From Pseudovibrio brasiliensis (GTDB lineage Bacteria > Pseudomonadota > Alphaproteobacteria > Rhizobiales > Stappiaceae), in contig NZ_CP074126.1 of NCBI RefSeq assembly GCF_018282095.1, positions 2,954,291-3,018,290 of the forward strand: a DNA stretch of 64,000 nucleotides, read 5' to 3'. Numbering within the stretch: position 1 is the first letter of the stretch; the number at the start of each line of letters is the position of its first letter. Below the pieces are notes generated by a model. That model had not been told where the DNA came from, searched no databases, and was given only the letters and a program-made list of their open reading frames with translations. Of the stretch, positions 8,081-18,600 are shown in pieces. A program made the translations under genes and the position numbers.

Positions 8081-8455
8081 ATGCAGTTTTCAAGTGCTAT
8101 CCAATCAAGTCTGGAAGCGTTCGCAAACAATATGAAAATCCCTTTTTCTCCTCAAGGAGATGGGAGCCTGAGTTACCTCCTATCACAATCTGGAGAGCTG
8201 ACGTTTACTCCTGTCGAAAACGGCAACAGCGTCGTTGTAAGTCTCGGCCGCGCCACGACAGGTGACCAAAATTCAGCAAATGAAGTGCTTTTAAGCAAAG
8301 CTGGCTTCAAGCCTGAGATCGGAACCAACCTGCATGCGGGAAAATCTAAAGATGGAACGTTACACCTAGCAGTCCTTTACGAAGCAGGACAACTTAGCCC
8401 TGCAAAACTAGAGCAAACGGTCGATTATTTAATAGGTGAATTGAGTTCACTATAA
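8081..8455 (+). CDS. class I T3SS chaperone-like protein (SycN-type position)
   Basis: A 124-residue protein of the size and pattern of CesT/SycN-type chaperones: an N-terminal helix (SSAIQSSLEAFANNMKI), a run of strands (GSLSYLLSQSGELTFTP and NSVVVSLGRA), and a C-terminal helix (SPAKLEQTVDYLIGELSSL). GGAG lies eight bases before the ATG. It follows sctW directly, so SctW is the likely client. No terminator lies between them. A chaperone for a distant effector is the alternative. Confidence 0.55.
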   Translation: MQFSSAIQSSLEAFANNMKIPFSPQGDGSLSYLLSQSGELTFTPVENGNSVVVSLGRATTGDQNSANEVLLSKAGFKPEIGTNLHAGKSKDGTLHLAVLYEAGQLSPAKLEQTVDYLIGELSSL

Positions 8456-8827
8456 ATACTACGATCACTGCGTGCAGGTATACACCAGTTTCAACCATAT
8501 AATGACTCACACTTGTTCACATTACGGAGGGAAATCGTGACTTTTTCGCACTTAAAATCACAATCCCGAGGGATACGAACAATATCCATTAAAATATAAG
8601 TTAGATGATGACAGTCAGACTTGACTCGCTTATTAGCTGTCTTAATTATAGTTTTAACCGTGTTCTGAAGCACAGTTCTTTGTAATTGTGTACAAGTGAG
8701 ATTGGGGTGGAATATTGGTAGAGTATAATAAAAATAAGACGAAGTATATTTGCTCTATAGAGAACAGTATATCTTCTAACTCTGAAATAGCTGCACTTAT
8801 TTAAGTAAGAGGACACGGTACATTTCT
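8456..8827 (+). other. A+T-rich intergenic region before the T3SS regulator gene
   Basis: There are 372 bp without a supportable gene between the chaperone and the Crp/Fnr-type regulator. It is A+T-rich and holds a Crp/Fnr-style palindrome (8680-8695). I see no clear terminator for sctW and no small ORF with a ribosome-binding site. It probably carries the regulator's promoter. Confidence 0.6.
8680..8695. promoter_or_regulatory. Crp/Fnr-like palindrome upstream of the Crp-family regulator
   Basis: TTGTA (8680-8684) and TACAA (8691-8695) are separated by six bases, giving the 16-bp, two-half-site geometry of Crp/Fnr operators. It lies 132 bp before the regulator's start codon. Autoregulation by that protein is an inference. 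Confidence 0.4.
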
Positions 8828-9613
8828 ATGGAAAAGGCAGTATATGATGCAAGCCTGGGTAGAGGCGCATCACGAGCTCATAATACTGGCACCTCATCCT
8901 CAGGTGAAAGCAGCTGGAAAGAGAATGCAGCGCTGTTTCAAGAGCTGAATGATGAATTATGTGCATCTTTAGAGCAATCAGCGATCCGTCAAACCTACTC
9001 AAATGGCGAAAACATCTATCTTCAGGAAGATGAAGCTGAATTTCTCTACATCATCGAAAGTGGCCACGTTCGCTTGAGTCATTTACGTGAAGATGGATCT
9101 ACCTTCCTTTATGCCATCATCACTGCGGGTCAAAGCTTCGGCGAACTGGGTGTATTTCAGCGATCTGTACATGCCGATACAGCATGCGCATTGGGAGATG
9201 TTGTCGTTCATAAGATCAGACGCTCTGCATTTCATGTCATCAATGAACAGAGTGCCGAGATCTGCCGCGCGCTGGCTGTAGTCGTAGCGAAACACTATCG
9301 CTCCTACATCGAATCAACCCGCTGCCTGTCATTGCCGAGCCTTTCAGCTCGTCTGGCTCACGCTCTGCTCAGCTTGTTGGAGTCTATTGGCACTCCAGCT
9401 GGCAGTGATCGGAAGGACAAGTCTGTCATCTCTGGTGCAATCGTCACCCAGAGCGACTTGGGCGCGATGGCTCGTGGCACACGCAGCAACATCAACCGCC
9501 GTCTGAAAGAATGGGAGCGGGCAGGCATCATAAAAATTCAGGATCGTTCTATCACTGTGCTGAATAGGACAATGCTGGAGCGGAACTTACTCAATAATGA
9601 ATCAAACTTTTAA
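8828..9613 (+). CDS. Crp/Fnr-family transcriptional regulator within the T3SS cluster
   Basis: A 261-residue regulator. After ~30 variable N-terminal residues comes a cyclic-nucleotide-binding-type beta-roll (about 50-150: QTYSNGENIYLQEDEAEFLYIIESGHVRL, AGQSFGELGVFQ). A dimer helix follows, then a Crp-type winged helix (about 205-250) with the recognition helix TQSDLGAMARGTRSNINRRLKEWERAG. The Fnr-type N-terminal cysteine cluster is absent, so oxygen sensing through an iron-sulfur cluster is not expected. The ligand is unknown: the phosphate-binding cassette of cAMP binders (GE...R(S/T)A) reads GELGVFQRSVHADTACA and is only partly kept. Its place inside the cluster suggests it controls T3SS genes. 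Confidence 0.85.
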   Translation: MEKAVYDASLGRGASRAHNTGTSSSGESSWKENAALFQELNDELCASLEQSAIRQTYSNGENIYLQEDEAEFLYIIESGHVRLSHLREDGSTFLYAIITAGQSFGELGVFQRSVHADTACALGDVVVHKIRRSAFHVINEQSAEICRALAVVVAKHYRSYIESTRCLSLPSLSARLAHALLSLLESIGTPAGSDRKDKSVISGAIVTQSDLGAMARGTRSNINRRLKEWERAGIIKIQDRSITVLNRTMLERNLLNNESNF

Positions 9614-9647
9614 AAAGCTGGTAAGCGTTGAAACAAAGGACTGACGC

Positions 9648-9887
9648 GTGCAGGAAGAAAACACCAATAACGAGATGTATGTCACCGATCTGGAAGAGGC
9701 TTTAAAAAGCCCACAAGGATCAGATCATGCGCAACTCCTCGAAAAAAAGTTGGAAGACCTTTCTGCTCAGATGCGTCGCAAATCCGAGGAACCTCAGACC
9801 GAGGCTGACTATCAACGCATTCAGACAGTGATAAACGGCATCACTGCTGCTCAGGATGTCCTGCGCAAATTTCCAGTACAGAGTTAG
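9648..9887 (+). CDS. YscE-like needle co-chaperone
   Basis: A 79-residue, highly charged helical protein. It starts at GTG 9648 with AAAGGA seven bases upstream. The core VTDLEEALKSP...LLEKKLEDLSAQMRRKS...YQRIQTVINGITAAQDVL forms two amphipathic helices that line up with YscE (TQLEEQLHNVE..., ALESAIAIIHYV) as I recall it. YscE, with YscG, holds the needle subunit in monomeric form in the cytoplasm. The next gene, 27 bp on, is the needle candidate, matching the yscE-yscF order. No YscG partner is visible in this window. Confidence 0.6.
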   Translation: MQEENTNNEMYVTDLEEALKSPQGSDHAQLLEKKLEDLSAQMRRKSEEPQTEADYQRIQTVINGITAAQDVLRKFPVQS

Positions 9888-9914
9888 AGCCGCGCAAACA
9901 TTAGGAGAGTCAAC

Positions 9915-10205
9915 ATGACGTCTTTTACCCAAGGCATTACAGCGTCCTACACGTCAGATGCTCCCGAAGCATTGCAAAACAAAGCGGGCATGAACGCTCT
10001 CGACATCAGCGTTCGCTTTCAGACCGAGATGGATAAGATCAATGACAAGATCATTGAAGCTCAGAATTCCAACTTGGCTGAAACAGAAAAAATGTTCACC
10101 CTGCAGCTGCTCGTGAACACATACACCACCATGGGTCAGACACGTACCAGTATGGTGAAGGCACACGCAGACATGGTAAAAGCCTGCGCACGTAACATTT
10201 CCTAA
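9915..10205 (+). CDS. sctF: candidate T3SS needle subunit SctF
   Basis: A 96-residue hydrophilic helical protein with a strong ribosome-binding site (TTAGGAGAG). Size, lack of a signal peptide, and a two-helix pattern (ALDISVRFQTEMDKINDKII ... MFTLQLLVNTYTTMGQTRTSMVKAHADMV) ending close to the C-terminus resemble needle proteins such as YscF/PscF. The position after a YscE-like chaperone supports this. The sequence is clearly divergent, and an inner-rod protein (SctI, YscI-like) is the main alternative. A terminator follows directly, consistent with a highly expressed structural subunit. Confidence 0.55.
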   Translation: MTSFTQGITASYTSDAPEALQNKAGMNALDISVRFQTEMDKINDKIIEAQNSNLAETEKMFTLQLLVNTYTTMGQTRTSMVKAHADMVKACARNIS

Positions 10206-10210
10206 GTCAT

Positions 10211-10265
10211 TGAAAGGCTCTCTTCTGCCTGCGTAAGCACGTGCAAAAGAGAGCCTTTTCTTATT
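10211..10265 (+). terminator. rho-independent terminator after the needle candidate
   Basis: AAAGGCTCTCTT (10213-10224) pairs with AAGAGAGCCTTT (10247-10258), followed by TTCTT. It separates the needle gene from the downstream sctD. Confidence 0.75.
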
Positions 10266-10383
10266 CAGGTACATGAGGCAAGCCCGGTCACACCGAGCCT
10301 AAACAACTCATGGCATTTTCTCGTTCGCGTTTGGCAACATGGCCACATCTGCGAACTCCAGCGCTTGTTAGGTGGGACGGCGA

Positions 10384-12606
10384 ATGGGTAAACTCATCCT
10401 CAAAATACTTGTAGGCCAACAGGCTGGCGCCGAAGTAATGCTCGAGCCGGGTGAGTATACACTTGGCTCTGACAGAAACGATGACCTGCAGATCGCTGAC
10501 CTCAGCGTCGCCGCAGGCCATATGCAGCTGCGCTTGCAAAACAATAAAATTGAAATCTCCGCCAAAGCTGGCGACATCCGCACTGAAAATGGTGTCTCTC
10601 TTAACAGCGGAGATGACGAGTGGATCGAAATTGAACCACTGGATGTCATTAATATTGGTGTCGTCAAAATCGCCCTTGGCGCGAAGAACGCGCAGTGGGC
10701 GACACTCAGCAAAGCGCTGAATGCAGCCAGCGAAGGCGAACACGAGAAAGCCGAGAACTCAAAGGCCAGCTCGCTGCTAGGCGAAAACTCTAAGCACGTC
10801 GATGCGGTTATGGCGCCGCTTACAAAACACCGCAAACGCATCGCCCTTGCAACGGTTGCAAGTGCAGTGGTCCTTGGTGGTTTCTATCTCGTCGGTTCTG
10901 GCAAGATTTCCCCTCGCACCGCAAGCGCTCTCCCGAACGGCGGAATTGAAGCTGTGCGCGTAGCTTTGGCTGACCTCCCCTTCGCAGAGAGCTTAAGCCT
11001 GCGCCAGGATGTGGATGATCAGATTTACCTGACAGGATATGTCAGCGAGCCAGTTCAACGCCGCGCAATTACTGAAGCAGTAGAACGCACAGCTGTTCCT
11101 GTTCGCCTACGCGTCCGCGTCATCGAAACACTGAAGAAGGATATCGCAGGTTATCTGCAATCCCGCGGTTCAAACGTGAGTTTTGCACTTGCGGATGACG
11201 GTGAACTGACCCTCAGCGGCTCCGTACTGGATAAAGCCGAGGCTGACCAGTTGATTGCAGATCTGCGCGGCCTGAATGGTATCTCCAGCGTAACTTCCAA
11301 AATTAAGACCGCTGATGACTATCTGCTTGATGTCCGCAAGCTTGCCAAACGCGCACTAATCGATGACACCATCATCTTCCGACTTGATGACAAAACACTG
11401 GAAGTAAGCGGCATCATTGCCAGCCAGGACATAGATCGCTGGTCAGGTTTCCTGCGCTCTTACTCCCGCCAATACGCTTCTGTCATTCCTCTGCGCTCTC
11501 TAGTCAAACTGGTTCAGGAAAACGGTCAGGTTGTTGACCTCAAAGCCAACTTTGACGGCGGCATCGAGCCCCTGCTTGCAGCAGTAGATCCGAAGACCAA
11601 TGAACCGGTTGAAGAACGCCAAACGAAGGTGCTTGAGCTCGCACGCGCAATCAAACAACAGGATGGCTTTGCGCCAGAACGTCGTGGCACAAAGTCTTCT
11701 AGTCGTGTCGCGAAGAACAATGCTAACGCAGAAGCTGCCAAGCCAGATGCACCTGCGACACCGCTTCAAAAAGCGACAGAACGCTTGCTAAGTAGTATCA
11801 GCATTTCTTCAGCGCAGGCTTCCACATCTCCAACAGAGACGCCAGCAGAGCTCACTCAAGCTGAACCTACTAAGGTTAGCAGTGCGCCAGACAAGAGCGT
11901 AGCTACAGAAGTTGGAAAAGGGAAATTAGCCTCCCAAAGCAAGGTTGATGCACGCTTCCAGAGCATTGCTCTGGATGATCCGGAACTCAATGAGGCAGCT
12001 GAGGTGGTCTTCCTTGCCTGGATGAAATCTGCGGAATCCAAAACAGTACCAGAAGATCTGAAAAGGAAATTCCTGCCGCTGCTTGTTACACCACCATCTG
12101 AAGGCCCCCTTTGCTCAACAGACCTTTCTGTGCCGATTTCTCAGATCCCAGTGACCGTGCTCTGGTTGGATATTCTGAGCAGCAGCGAAAGCCTTTCTCT
12201 CACAACGTTTCCTGAAGATCGTCAGCGCTACATTCTGGAAGCAGCAGTCAATCCTGCGGCAACCCGTGATTGTCTGATCAAAGCGGAACTCGATAACAAC
12301 ATTGGCTTAGTGCCCTACTCCAACTTCATTCGTGAAAGCCTGCGTAATCCAGAGTTCATCAGCTTCCTGACAAGAGATCTGAACACACCGTCGCTGACTG
12401 TTTCCGGCGCAAGCCTGATTGGAGAACGCTACGTCCTGAGCGACACCAATAAACGCTACAAAAAAGGCCAGTCCATCGACCAAAGCAGCCGTCTCGTTGC
12501 CGTCGGTGAACTTGGAGCATTAGTCCGTGAATACGAAGGATACTCCGTTGCAATTTATGGAGATCAAACAGCTTGGGTTGTCCGCGAGGCAAACGCGAAA
12601 CCTTAA
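10384..12606 (+). CDS. sctD: T3SS inner-membrane ring protein SctD (YscD-like) with a long C-terminal extension
   Basis: From the ATG at 10384 (AGGTGGG upstream; a GTG 12 bp earlier is less likely) the protein has 740 residues. Residues 1-~105 form an FHA-like cytoplasmic domain (LEPGEYTLGSDRNDDLQIAD). A membrane helix is at about 143-165 (ALATVASAVVLGGFYLVG). Three ring-building, BON-like periplasmic domains follow to about 385 (DDGELTLSGSVLDKAEADQL). YscD-family proteins usually stop near 420. Here an Ala/Pro/Lys/Ser-rich linker (~430-520) and a further ~180-residue domain with two cysteines follow, ending in a stretch (GERYVLSDTNKRYKKGQSI) that resembles GspC/PilP-type homology regions. 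It lies after the needle terminator and likely has its own promoter. Confidence 0.8.
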   Translation: MGKLILKILVGQQAGAEVMLEPGEYTLGSDRNDDLQIADLSVAAGHMQLRLQNNKIEISAKAGDIRTENGVSLNSGDDEWIEIEPLDVINIGVVKIALGAKNAQWATLSKALNAASEGEHEKAENSKASSLLGENSKHVDAVMAPLTKHRKRIALATVASAVVLGGFYLVGSGKISPRTASALPNGGIEAVRVALADLPFAESLSLRQDVDDQIYLTGYVSEPVQRRAITEAVERTAVPVRLRVRVIETLKKDIAGYLQSRGSNVSFALADDGELTLSGSVLDKAEADQLIADLRGLNGISSVTSKIKTADDYLLDVRKLAKRALIDDTIIFRLDDKTLEVSGIIASQDIDRWSGFLRSYSRQYASVIPLRSLVKLVQENGQVVDLKANFDGGIEPLLAAVDPKTNEPVEERQTKVLELARAIKQQDGFAPERRGTKSSSRVAKNNANAEAAKPDAPATPLQKATERLLSSISISSAQASTSPTETPAELTQAEPTKVSSAPDKSVATEVGKGKLASQSKVDARFQSIALDDPELNEAAEVVFLAWMKSAESKTVPEDLKRKFLPLLVTPPSEGPLCSTDLSVPISQIPVTVLWLDILSSSESLSLTTFPEDRQRYILEAAVNPAATRDCLIKAELDNNIGLVPYSNFIRESLRNPEFISFLTRDLNTPSLTVSGASLIGERYVLSDTNKRYKKGQSIDQSSRLVAVGELGALVREYEGYSVAIYGDQTAWVVREANAKP

Positions 12607-12640
12607 GCAAAGAAAACCAAGTAGCTATCTCTACAAAAGC

Positions 12641-12677
12641 AAAAGGCCCGGGCTGATATCAGCCCGGGCCTTTTTTA
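12641..12677. terminator. bidirectional terminator between sctD and the adhesin gene
   Basis: A near-perfect hairpin with arms AAAGGCCCGGGCTGAT and ATCAGCCCGGGCCTTT is followed by T-runs on both strands (TTTTTT on plus, TTTTGC on minus). It serves the convergent sctD and giant adhesin genes and begins 34 bp after the sctD stop. Confidence 0.95.
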
Positions 12678-15600
12678 TTAAGCAACTACATCCACCTGAG
12701 TGTATGAGCCATCATCATCAAGAACGACTTTGATTGTGTCTGTTTGACTGATGTTGTCTAAGTGAGCAATCTTCGACCAGTTCTCACCATTGGCAACTCC
12801 ATCCACATCAACCAGTACGTCGCTTCCAGAACCATTTTCCTGAATTTTCACGTACTGCCCAGCTTCAGCTGCATCAACCTCATCATCTCCGAAGGCTTTG
12901 TTCAGAAGAGCAGAGATATCCAGTCGATCCACTGTAAGATCTACTTCACCTTGCGCAGTTCCATCAAAGTCTGTGACCGTGTCGAAACTGCCGTCCAGAA
13001 CATCAAAGATGAAGGTATCCAAGTCATCTTCACTTCCACTGGTCATCCGATCATAACCAGCACCACCATTGAAGGTATCGGAGTAGTTGCGATGGCTCAC
13101 AGGATGCCAATCATCACCAATCAGGAGATCATTGCCTTCACCACCGAACATATCGTTATGCCAGTTACCTTGCCCTTCAATCCTGTCATTTTGATCCGTA
13201 CCATTAAGACGATAATGCCAACCCGGGTTCATATCAGGATCATTCTCAAAGAACTTGTTCTGTGAGTACGCAGGCTCATTGTAATCAACAAAGATTGTGC
13301 TTGGATTGTCCGTGTTCCCAATCACATTAATTGTTGTCGTAGCGACGCCACTCTCCTCAGAACCATTGCTGACGACCATTTCGATTGTTCGCACTGGATC
13401 GTTTGAAGAGGTGTTGAACTCGATAGCCTTGATCGCTGCAACATATGCTGCATGGCTTGCCTCACCTGAAAGTGTCAGAACCAGACTTCCTCCCACAACA
13501 GCTACCGTTGCAGAAATCCCGGCGTAAGCACCTTGAGGAATGTAGCTAAGAGCATCACCCTGCTGATAGTTCTTCAGTGTGATGACAGCACTGGAGAGCT
13601 GATTATTGGCAGCGTTGTTGTCTCCGTCGTCGACCCCAAGCATGTTCGCAATCGCAACGCCTTCTCCGCCAAGAGTAAAATCAACGTCGTGCTCAGTTGT
13701 CGGATCAATCACGATATCGCCAAAGATCTTCACATCAAGAACTCGGGCGTAATCATTATTGCCCTCCATACCAGACACATCAAACGTAATCGTGGTTTCA
13801 GAAGGGTTCCACCCTGGCAGATTACTGATATCGATTGTAATGACTTCACTTCTACCAGCTGTCGACTGATCGAACATCGGGATTCGGGCACTACCGCCAT
13901 CCCATTCAATCACTAGATCAAACTGATCATCACCAAACTCCAGACGGTTACCGACTGAAACTTCCAGTTTTACATTTTCACCATTGGTCAGATCGATAGA
14001 TCTTGAAATCGATCCTTCACCATTAGGTGTCCAGTGTGGGAAGTATAGATGCCCTGAGATTGCTCCGCCCTGTTGAGGGACATAAACATCTCCATAATCG
14101 GAGTCACCATCAAGGTTTCCATTTTCAGTCCACGCACCACTCCAGTTGATAACACCGTTGTTATGACTGTGATCATAACTGTAGGAGCCACCATGCGCTT
14201 CAAAGTCATCTCTAACAGTGAATGCGTTAGAACTGCCTGGTTTGAAAAAGAGACTGAGCTCAGCAGCTAGATCAGTCACTGACACTGAGATATCTTCACT
14301 GTCTGCTTTCTCACCGTCGCTTACGACAATGTTGAAATCATAATCATTCTTAGGATCTTGGCCTGCATCCAGCGGGTTCTCAAAATCAGGTGCGGCTTTG
14401 AAGTAGACTTCGTTACCTCTGATTTCGAACAAATGAGCATCATCGCCAGTCAGTGAGTATGTGAGTGCATCACCGTCAACATCAAATGCGCTAAACTCCG
14501 CAACCGGACCTGTTCCATTTTCAGCAAACTTCGACTGAACATTTGTAACAGTCAGTTCAGGGCGATCATTCACCGGTGTAACTTCAACAGTAACCGTAAC
14601 CACTTCTGAACGATCGCCATCAGCATCCTCAATGACGTAGCTGAAGCTATCGGAACCGTTGAAGTTTTGCTGGGGTGAAGTGTATTGCACCGTACCATCT
14701 GGATTGACTGTTACAATGCCACCTTGATCAGTCGCTCCTCCATTCTCAAGAAGGATTGTTGCTGCCTTATCAGCACCAACTTCGTCATTTGCCAGTACGT
14801 CAATCTTGAAGGACAAGTCCTCCTCGCCGCTAGCATTATCTGCAGCACCGGTCGGAACATCATCAACAATGTTGACTGTAAAGTCACCAGAAACACCATC
14901 ACCATCGCTATCCGTAGCAACAAAATCAAAGGTAAGTGAGAGGTCTTCGGCTTCCGCACCTTCATGATCCAGCTGTCTAAGCAACTCAAATGTGTAAGCA
15001 CCGGAACCATCACCAGACAACGTGACCTTGAAGACCGCATCACCCGTATCTGTAGCACTCTGAGGCACCACATCGGTGTATCCGATAAGAACAGCGCCGA
15101 ATGACTTGAGGAAGACAGGTGAACCAGCCGACTTCAGATCTGTGTTTCCATCAGTTTTGGCTGCTGTCCCATCAAGACTATCCGCAAAAGTTACTGCTCT
15201 GGCATTTGCACCACTGGCCGCATCATCAGCACCCCACTTAATGTGAAGTTCATCACTCGCAACAGCAGAGCCGCCTTCAATGTCAGCTTCATCAACAATA
15301 GGCCCGACTTTATGGAGCTGGATGTTATCCAGATACGTGCCAAGGCCATTGTTCTGACCAGGAGTAGTCAGCTCGATAAACTCGAGGCGATCTCCACCTG
15401 CCTGACCAGTGCCGACAACAGTAATTTTGAAGTTTGACCAGTCAGTGCTGTCTGTCGAATAGACCCCCTCGCCGACTTCAACACCATTCCACAGCACCCT
15501 CACATCACTGCCCGGACTATTGTTAACGCGGTCAGCAAGGTCAAACGACAACTCATACTGAGTGTTCGCGTCTGTGATGATGTTCTGATAGATACCGTCA

Positions 15601-18600
15601 ACGGTACCACCAGCATCCTTATCCAGCTCCAGATACTGTTCTCCGTCAGAAGATGGGCTGAAACTGTTGGAATGGATTTCAAACCTGGTGCCGTTGGTAG
15701 ACATCCAGCCAGACATTGTGTCGACAGCTTTATGCCCCTTGGAACCAATATCAGGATCCTCAAAGGAGCCATTTACCACAAGGTTCTGGCCATAGACACT
15801 GTCGTCAAGCACTGGGCTGTCATCGTCAACCGTCACAGTGAAGTTTGAAGACGCTGTGTCTCCGTCACTGTCTTGCGCAACAAAGTTGAAAGTCAGATCA
15901 ATATCATTCTCATCATCACCCGCTGGATGATCAAGGTTGCCCTTCAAATCAAAGCTGTAAGAGCCTGTGCCCTCATCTGAAAGAGTTACAACGAAAACAA
16001 CTTCGCTAGAACCAGCCTTCGTCGCTGTAAGGACAGCGTCACCCTGGCTAAGGGTATAGACGAGAGATACACCATCGGAGCTCAGCCCTGTTGGCAGCAC
16101 CGAGTTGGAAGCAAATGTGACAGAGCGATCACCAGCACCACCAGCATTACTGTTGGCGTTGTCAGCACCCCAGCTGATGTTGAGTGCAACATCGTCAACC
16201 ATTGTCTCAGTCGCAGCTGCATCACCAGGAGCGTCATCCTTGTTACCAGCTGAAAGACCATCTTCATCAACAATACTATCTACAGGTACCCCAATCACCG
16301 GCATGTCATCATCGACAGTGACGGTGAAGCTGGAAGAAGCGGTATCCCCATCACCATCAGTCGCGACAAACTCGAATGACAGATCAATATCATTCTCATC
16401 ATCACCTGCTGGATGATCAAGGTTGCCCTTCAGGTCAAAGCTGTAAGAGCCTGTACCCTCATCTGAAAGAGTTACAACGAAAACAACTTCGCTAGAACCA
16501 GCCTTTGTAGCTGTAAGGACAGTATCACCCTGGCTAAGGGTATAGACGAGAGACACACCATCAGAGGTCACCCCCGCTGGCAGCACTGAGTTGGAAGCAA
16601 ATGTGACAGTGCGGACACCATCATCGGCACCCCAGTTGATATCAAGAGAGACATCACTAGCTGAAGCTGAGGTTGCTGCTGCATCTCCGCTGGCACTGTC
16701 TTTGTTACCGTCAAGCAGCCCATCTTCATCAACGGTGCTGGCCAATGGCGACCCGATCTCAAGCAGATCATCATTTACAACAACCCTGAAGCTGCCAGGT
16801 GCAGTATCACCATCACTGTCTTTCGCGGTAAAGCCGAAGTACAGCAGTAACTCCTCTTCAGACCCAGCAACATCATGGTCAAGATTACCAACAAGCGTGA
16901 AAATGTAAGAGCCTGAATCTGCATCAGACAAAGTCACGGTAAAGACTTCGTCTCCACCAGAGCCTTTCAATGCCTTAAGCGTGGTTCCATCCGCACTGAA
17001 CTCATAGACCAGCTGAACACCGTCAGAGCTCAAGCCGCTTGGAGGATTGGTGCTCGAAGTATCGAAGACAACGGACCTGTCACTAACACCACCAGTATTG
17101 GTGTTCGCATCATCAGCACCCCACATGATACCAAGAGATTCCGTTGCAACAACTGGCTCAGCCTCACCAAGTGCAGCCTCATCAACATACCCTGCTGTTT
17201 TGTAAAGCTGGATGTTATCAAGGTACGTCCCAAGTCCATTGTTTTGGCTTGAACCTGAAACCTCAACAAACTCAAGGCGATCACCGCCATTTTGGCCAGT
17301 ACCAACAACGTTGACTGAGATGTTCATCCAATCGGTGCTATCAGTCGAGTAAACACCAACCTCTACACCGTTCCAAAGGACACGGACTTCACTGCTTGGG
17401 CCATTGTCAGCACGATCCGCCAGACTGAACAACAGCTCATACTGAGCATCTGCTTCTGTTACGATATTCTGATAGATGCCATCTACAGCACCACCTGCAT
17501 CCATATCCAGCTCTAGATACTGCTCACCATCTCTTGGTTGGCTAAAGCTATCAGAATGGATCTCGAAATCAGTCCCATTAGTAGACTGCCATCCATCTAT
17601 AGAGCTGAAGAAGTCATATGAGGAGCCAATATCAGGCTGCTCAAAAGAACCATTCACAACAAGGTTCTTCTCATAAGCGTTGTAATCGATGGAAGGAACA
17701 TCATCGACGATCTGGATTGTGAACTTACCATCCAGATCGACGCGATCGCCATCACCATCAACAGCGTCGATGACACTGCCAAAGTCAATCATCAGCTGTC
17801 CGCTGTGTTCGTTCTCCAGATGGCCAGCAATATGATCAAGCTGATCAAACAGTTTGAAGACCACATCACCATTGTCAGACGTCAACTCAAGTGAAAACAC
17901 CGGATGATCATCAGCAAATTTGTACTCTGTGTCTCCCGTAGTTTCGAGATATCCAACCAGCTTACTGCCAATCACCACATAAGACAGTTTTTCACCGCCT
18001 GATTTCAGGTCCATGCTCTCAAGTGTAGAAACAGCGTCAGCAGCAATAACAAACGCGCCCCCGTCATTACCAAAGTCAACGAGATTCCTAATGTTTTCGG
18101 TCACATAAGCAGGGCCCTTGACGTCATAGGTACCTGTGGTCGAGCCATCACCATTGCCATCATTGGGTTGATTACCCGGCACACCAGATCTGTCACCCAC
18201 AATGTCGTCTTCATCTGCTTTCGCAGTGACCGCATCACCCGTGAGAACAACTTCATCATCCTGAACCGAGATTACAGCTGTTGCAGTCGACGTATCTCCG
18301 TCACCATCAGTAACAGTAAAGCGCAGACGCAGGTCGATGCTATCGTCGCTACCAGCTTCACCTGCATCTGGATGATCAAAGCCGAGTATCTGAGTAAAGT
18401 CATAGGATCCATCAGGCTGAACAACCACCGTAAAGGCAGCGCTACCACTCGTTTCAGTCGTGCCTTCAAGTGTGATGATGCCACTCGCATCCGTAGTGCT
18501 GGACAGAACAATCTTCTCGCCACCCACAGTCAGGAAATCGCCACGCTGCCCTCGAGGCTCTTCCATGTCATATCGACGGACATAGCCCTGAGAGTTGCGG

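Noticed and set aside
8491..8673. Short minus-strand open frame in the gap before the Crp-type gene
   Set aside because: No ribosome-binding site or homology pattern, and it lies in a likely promoter region.
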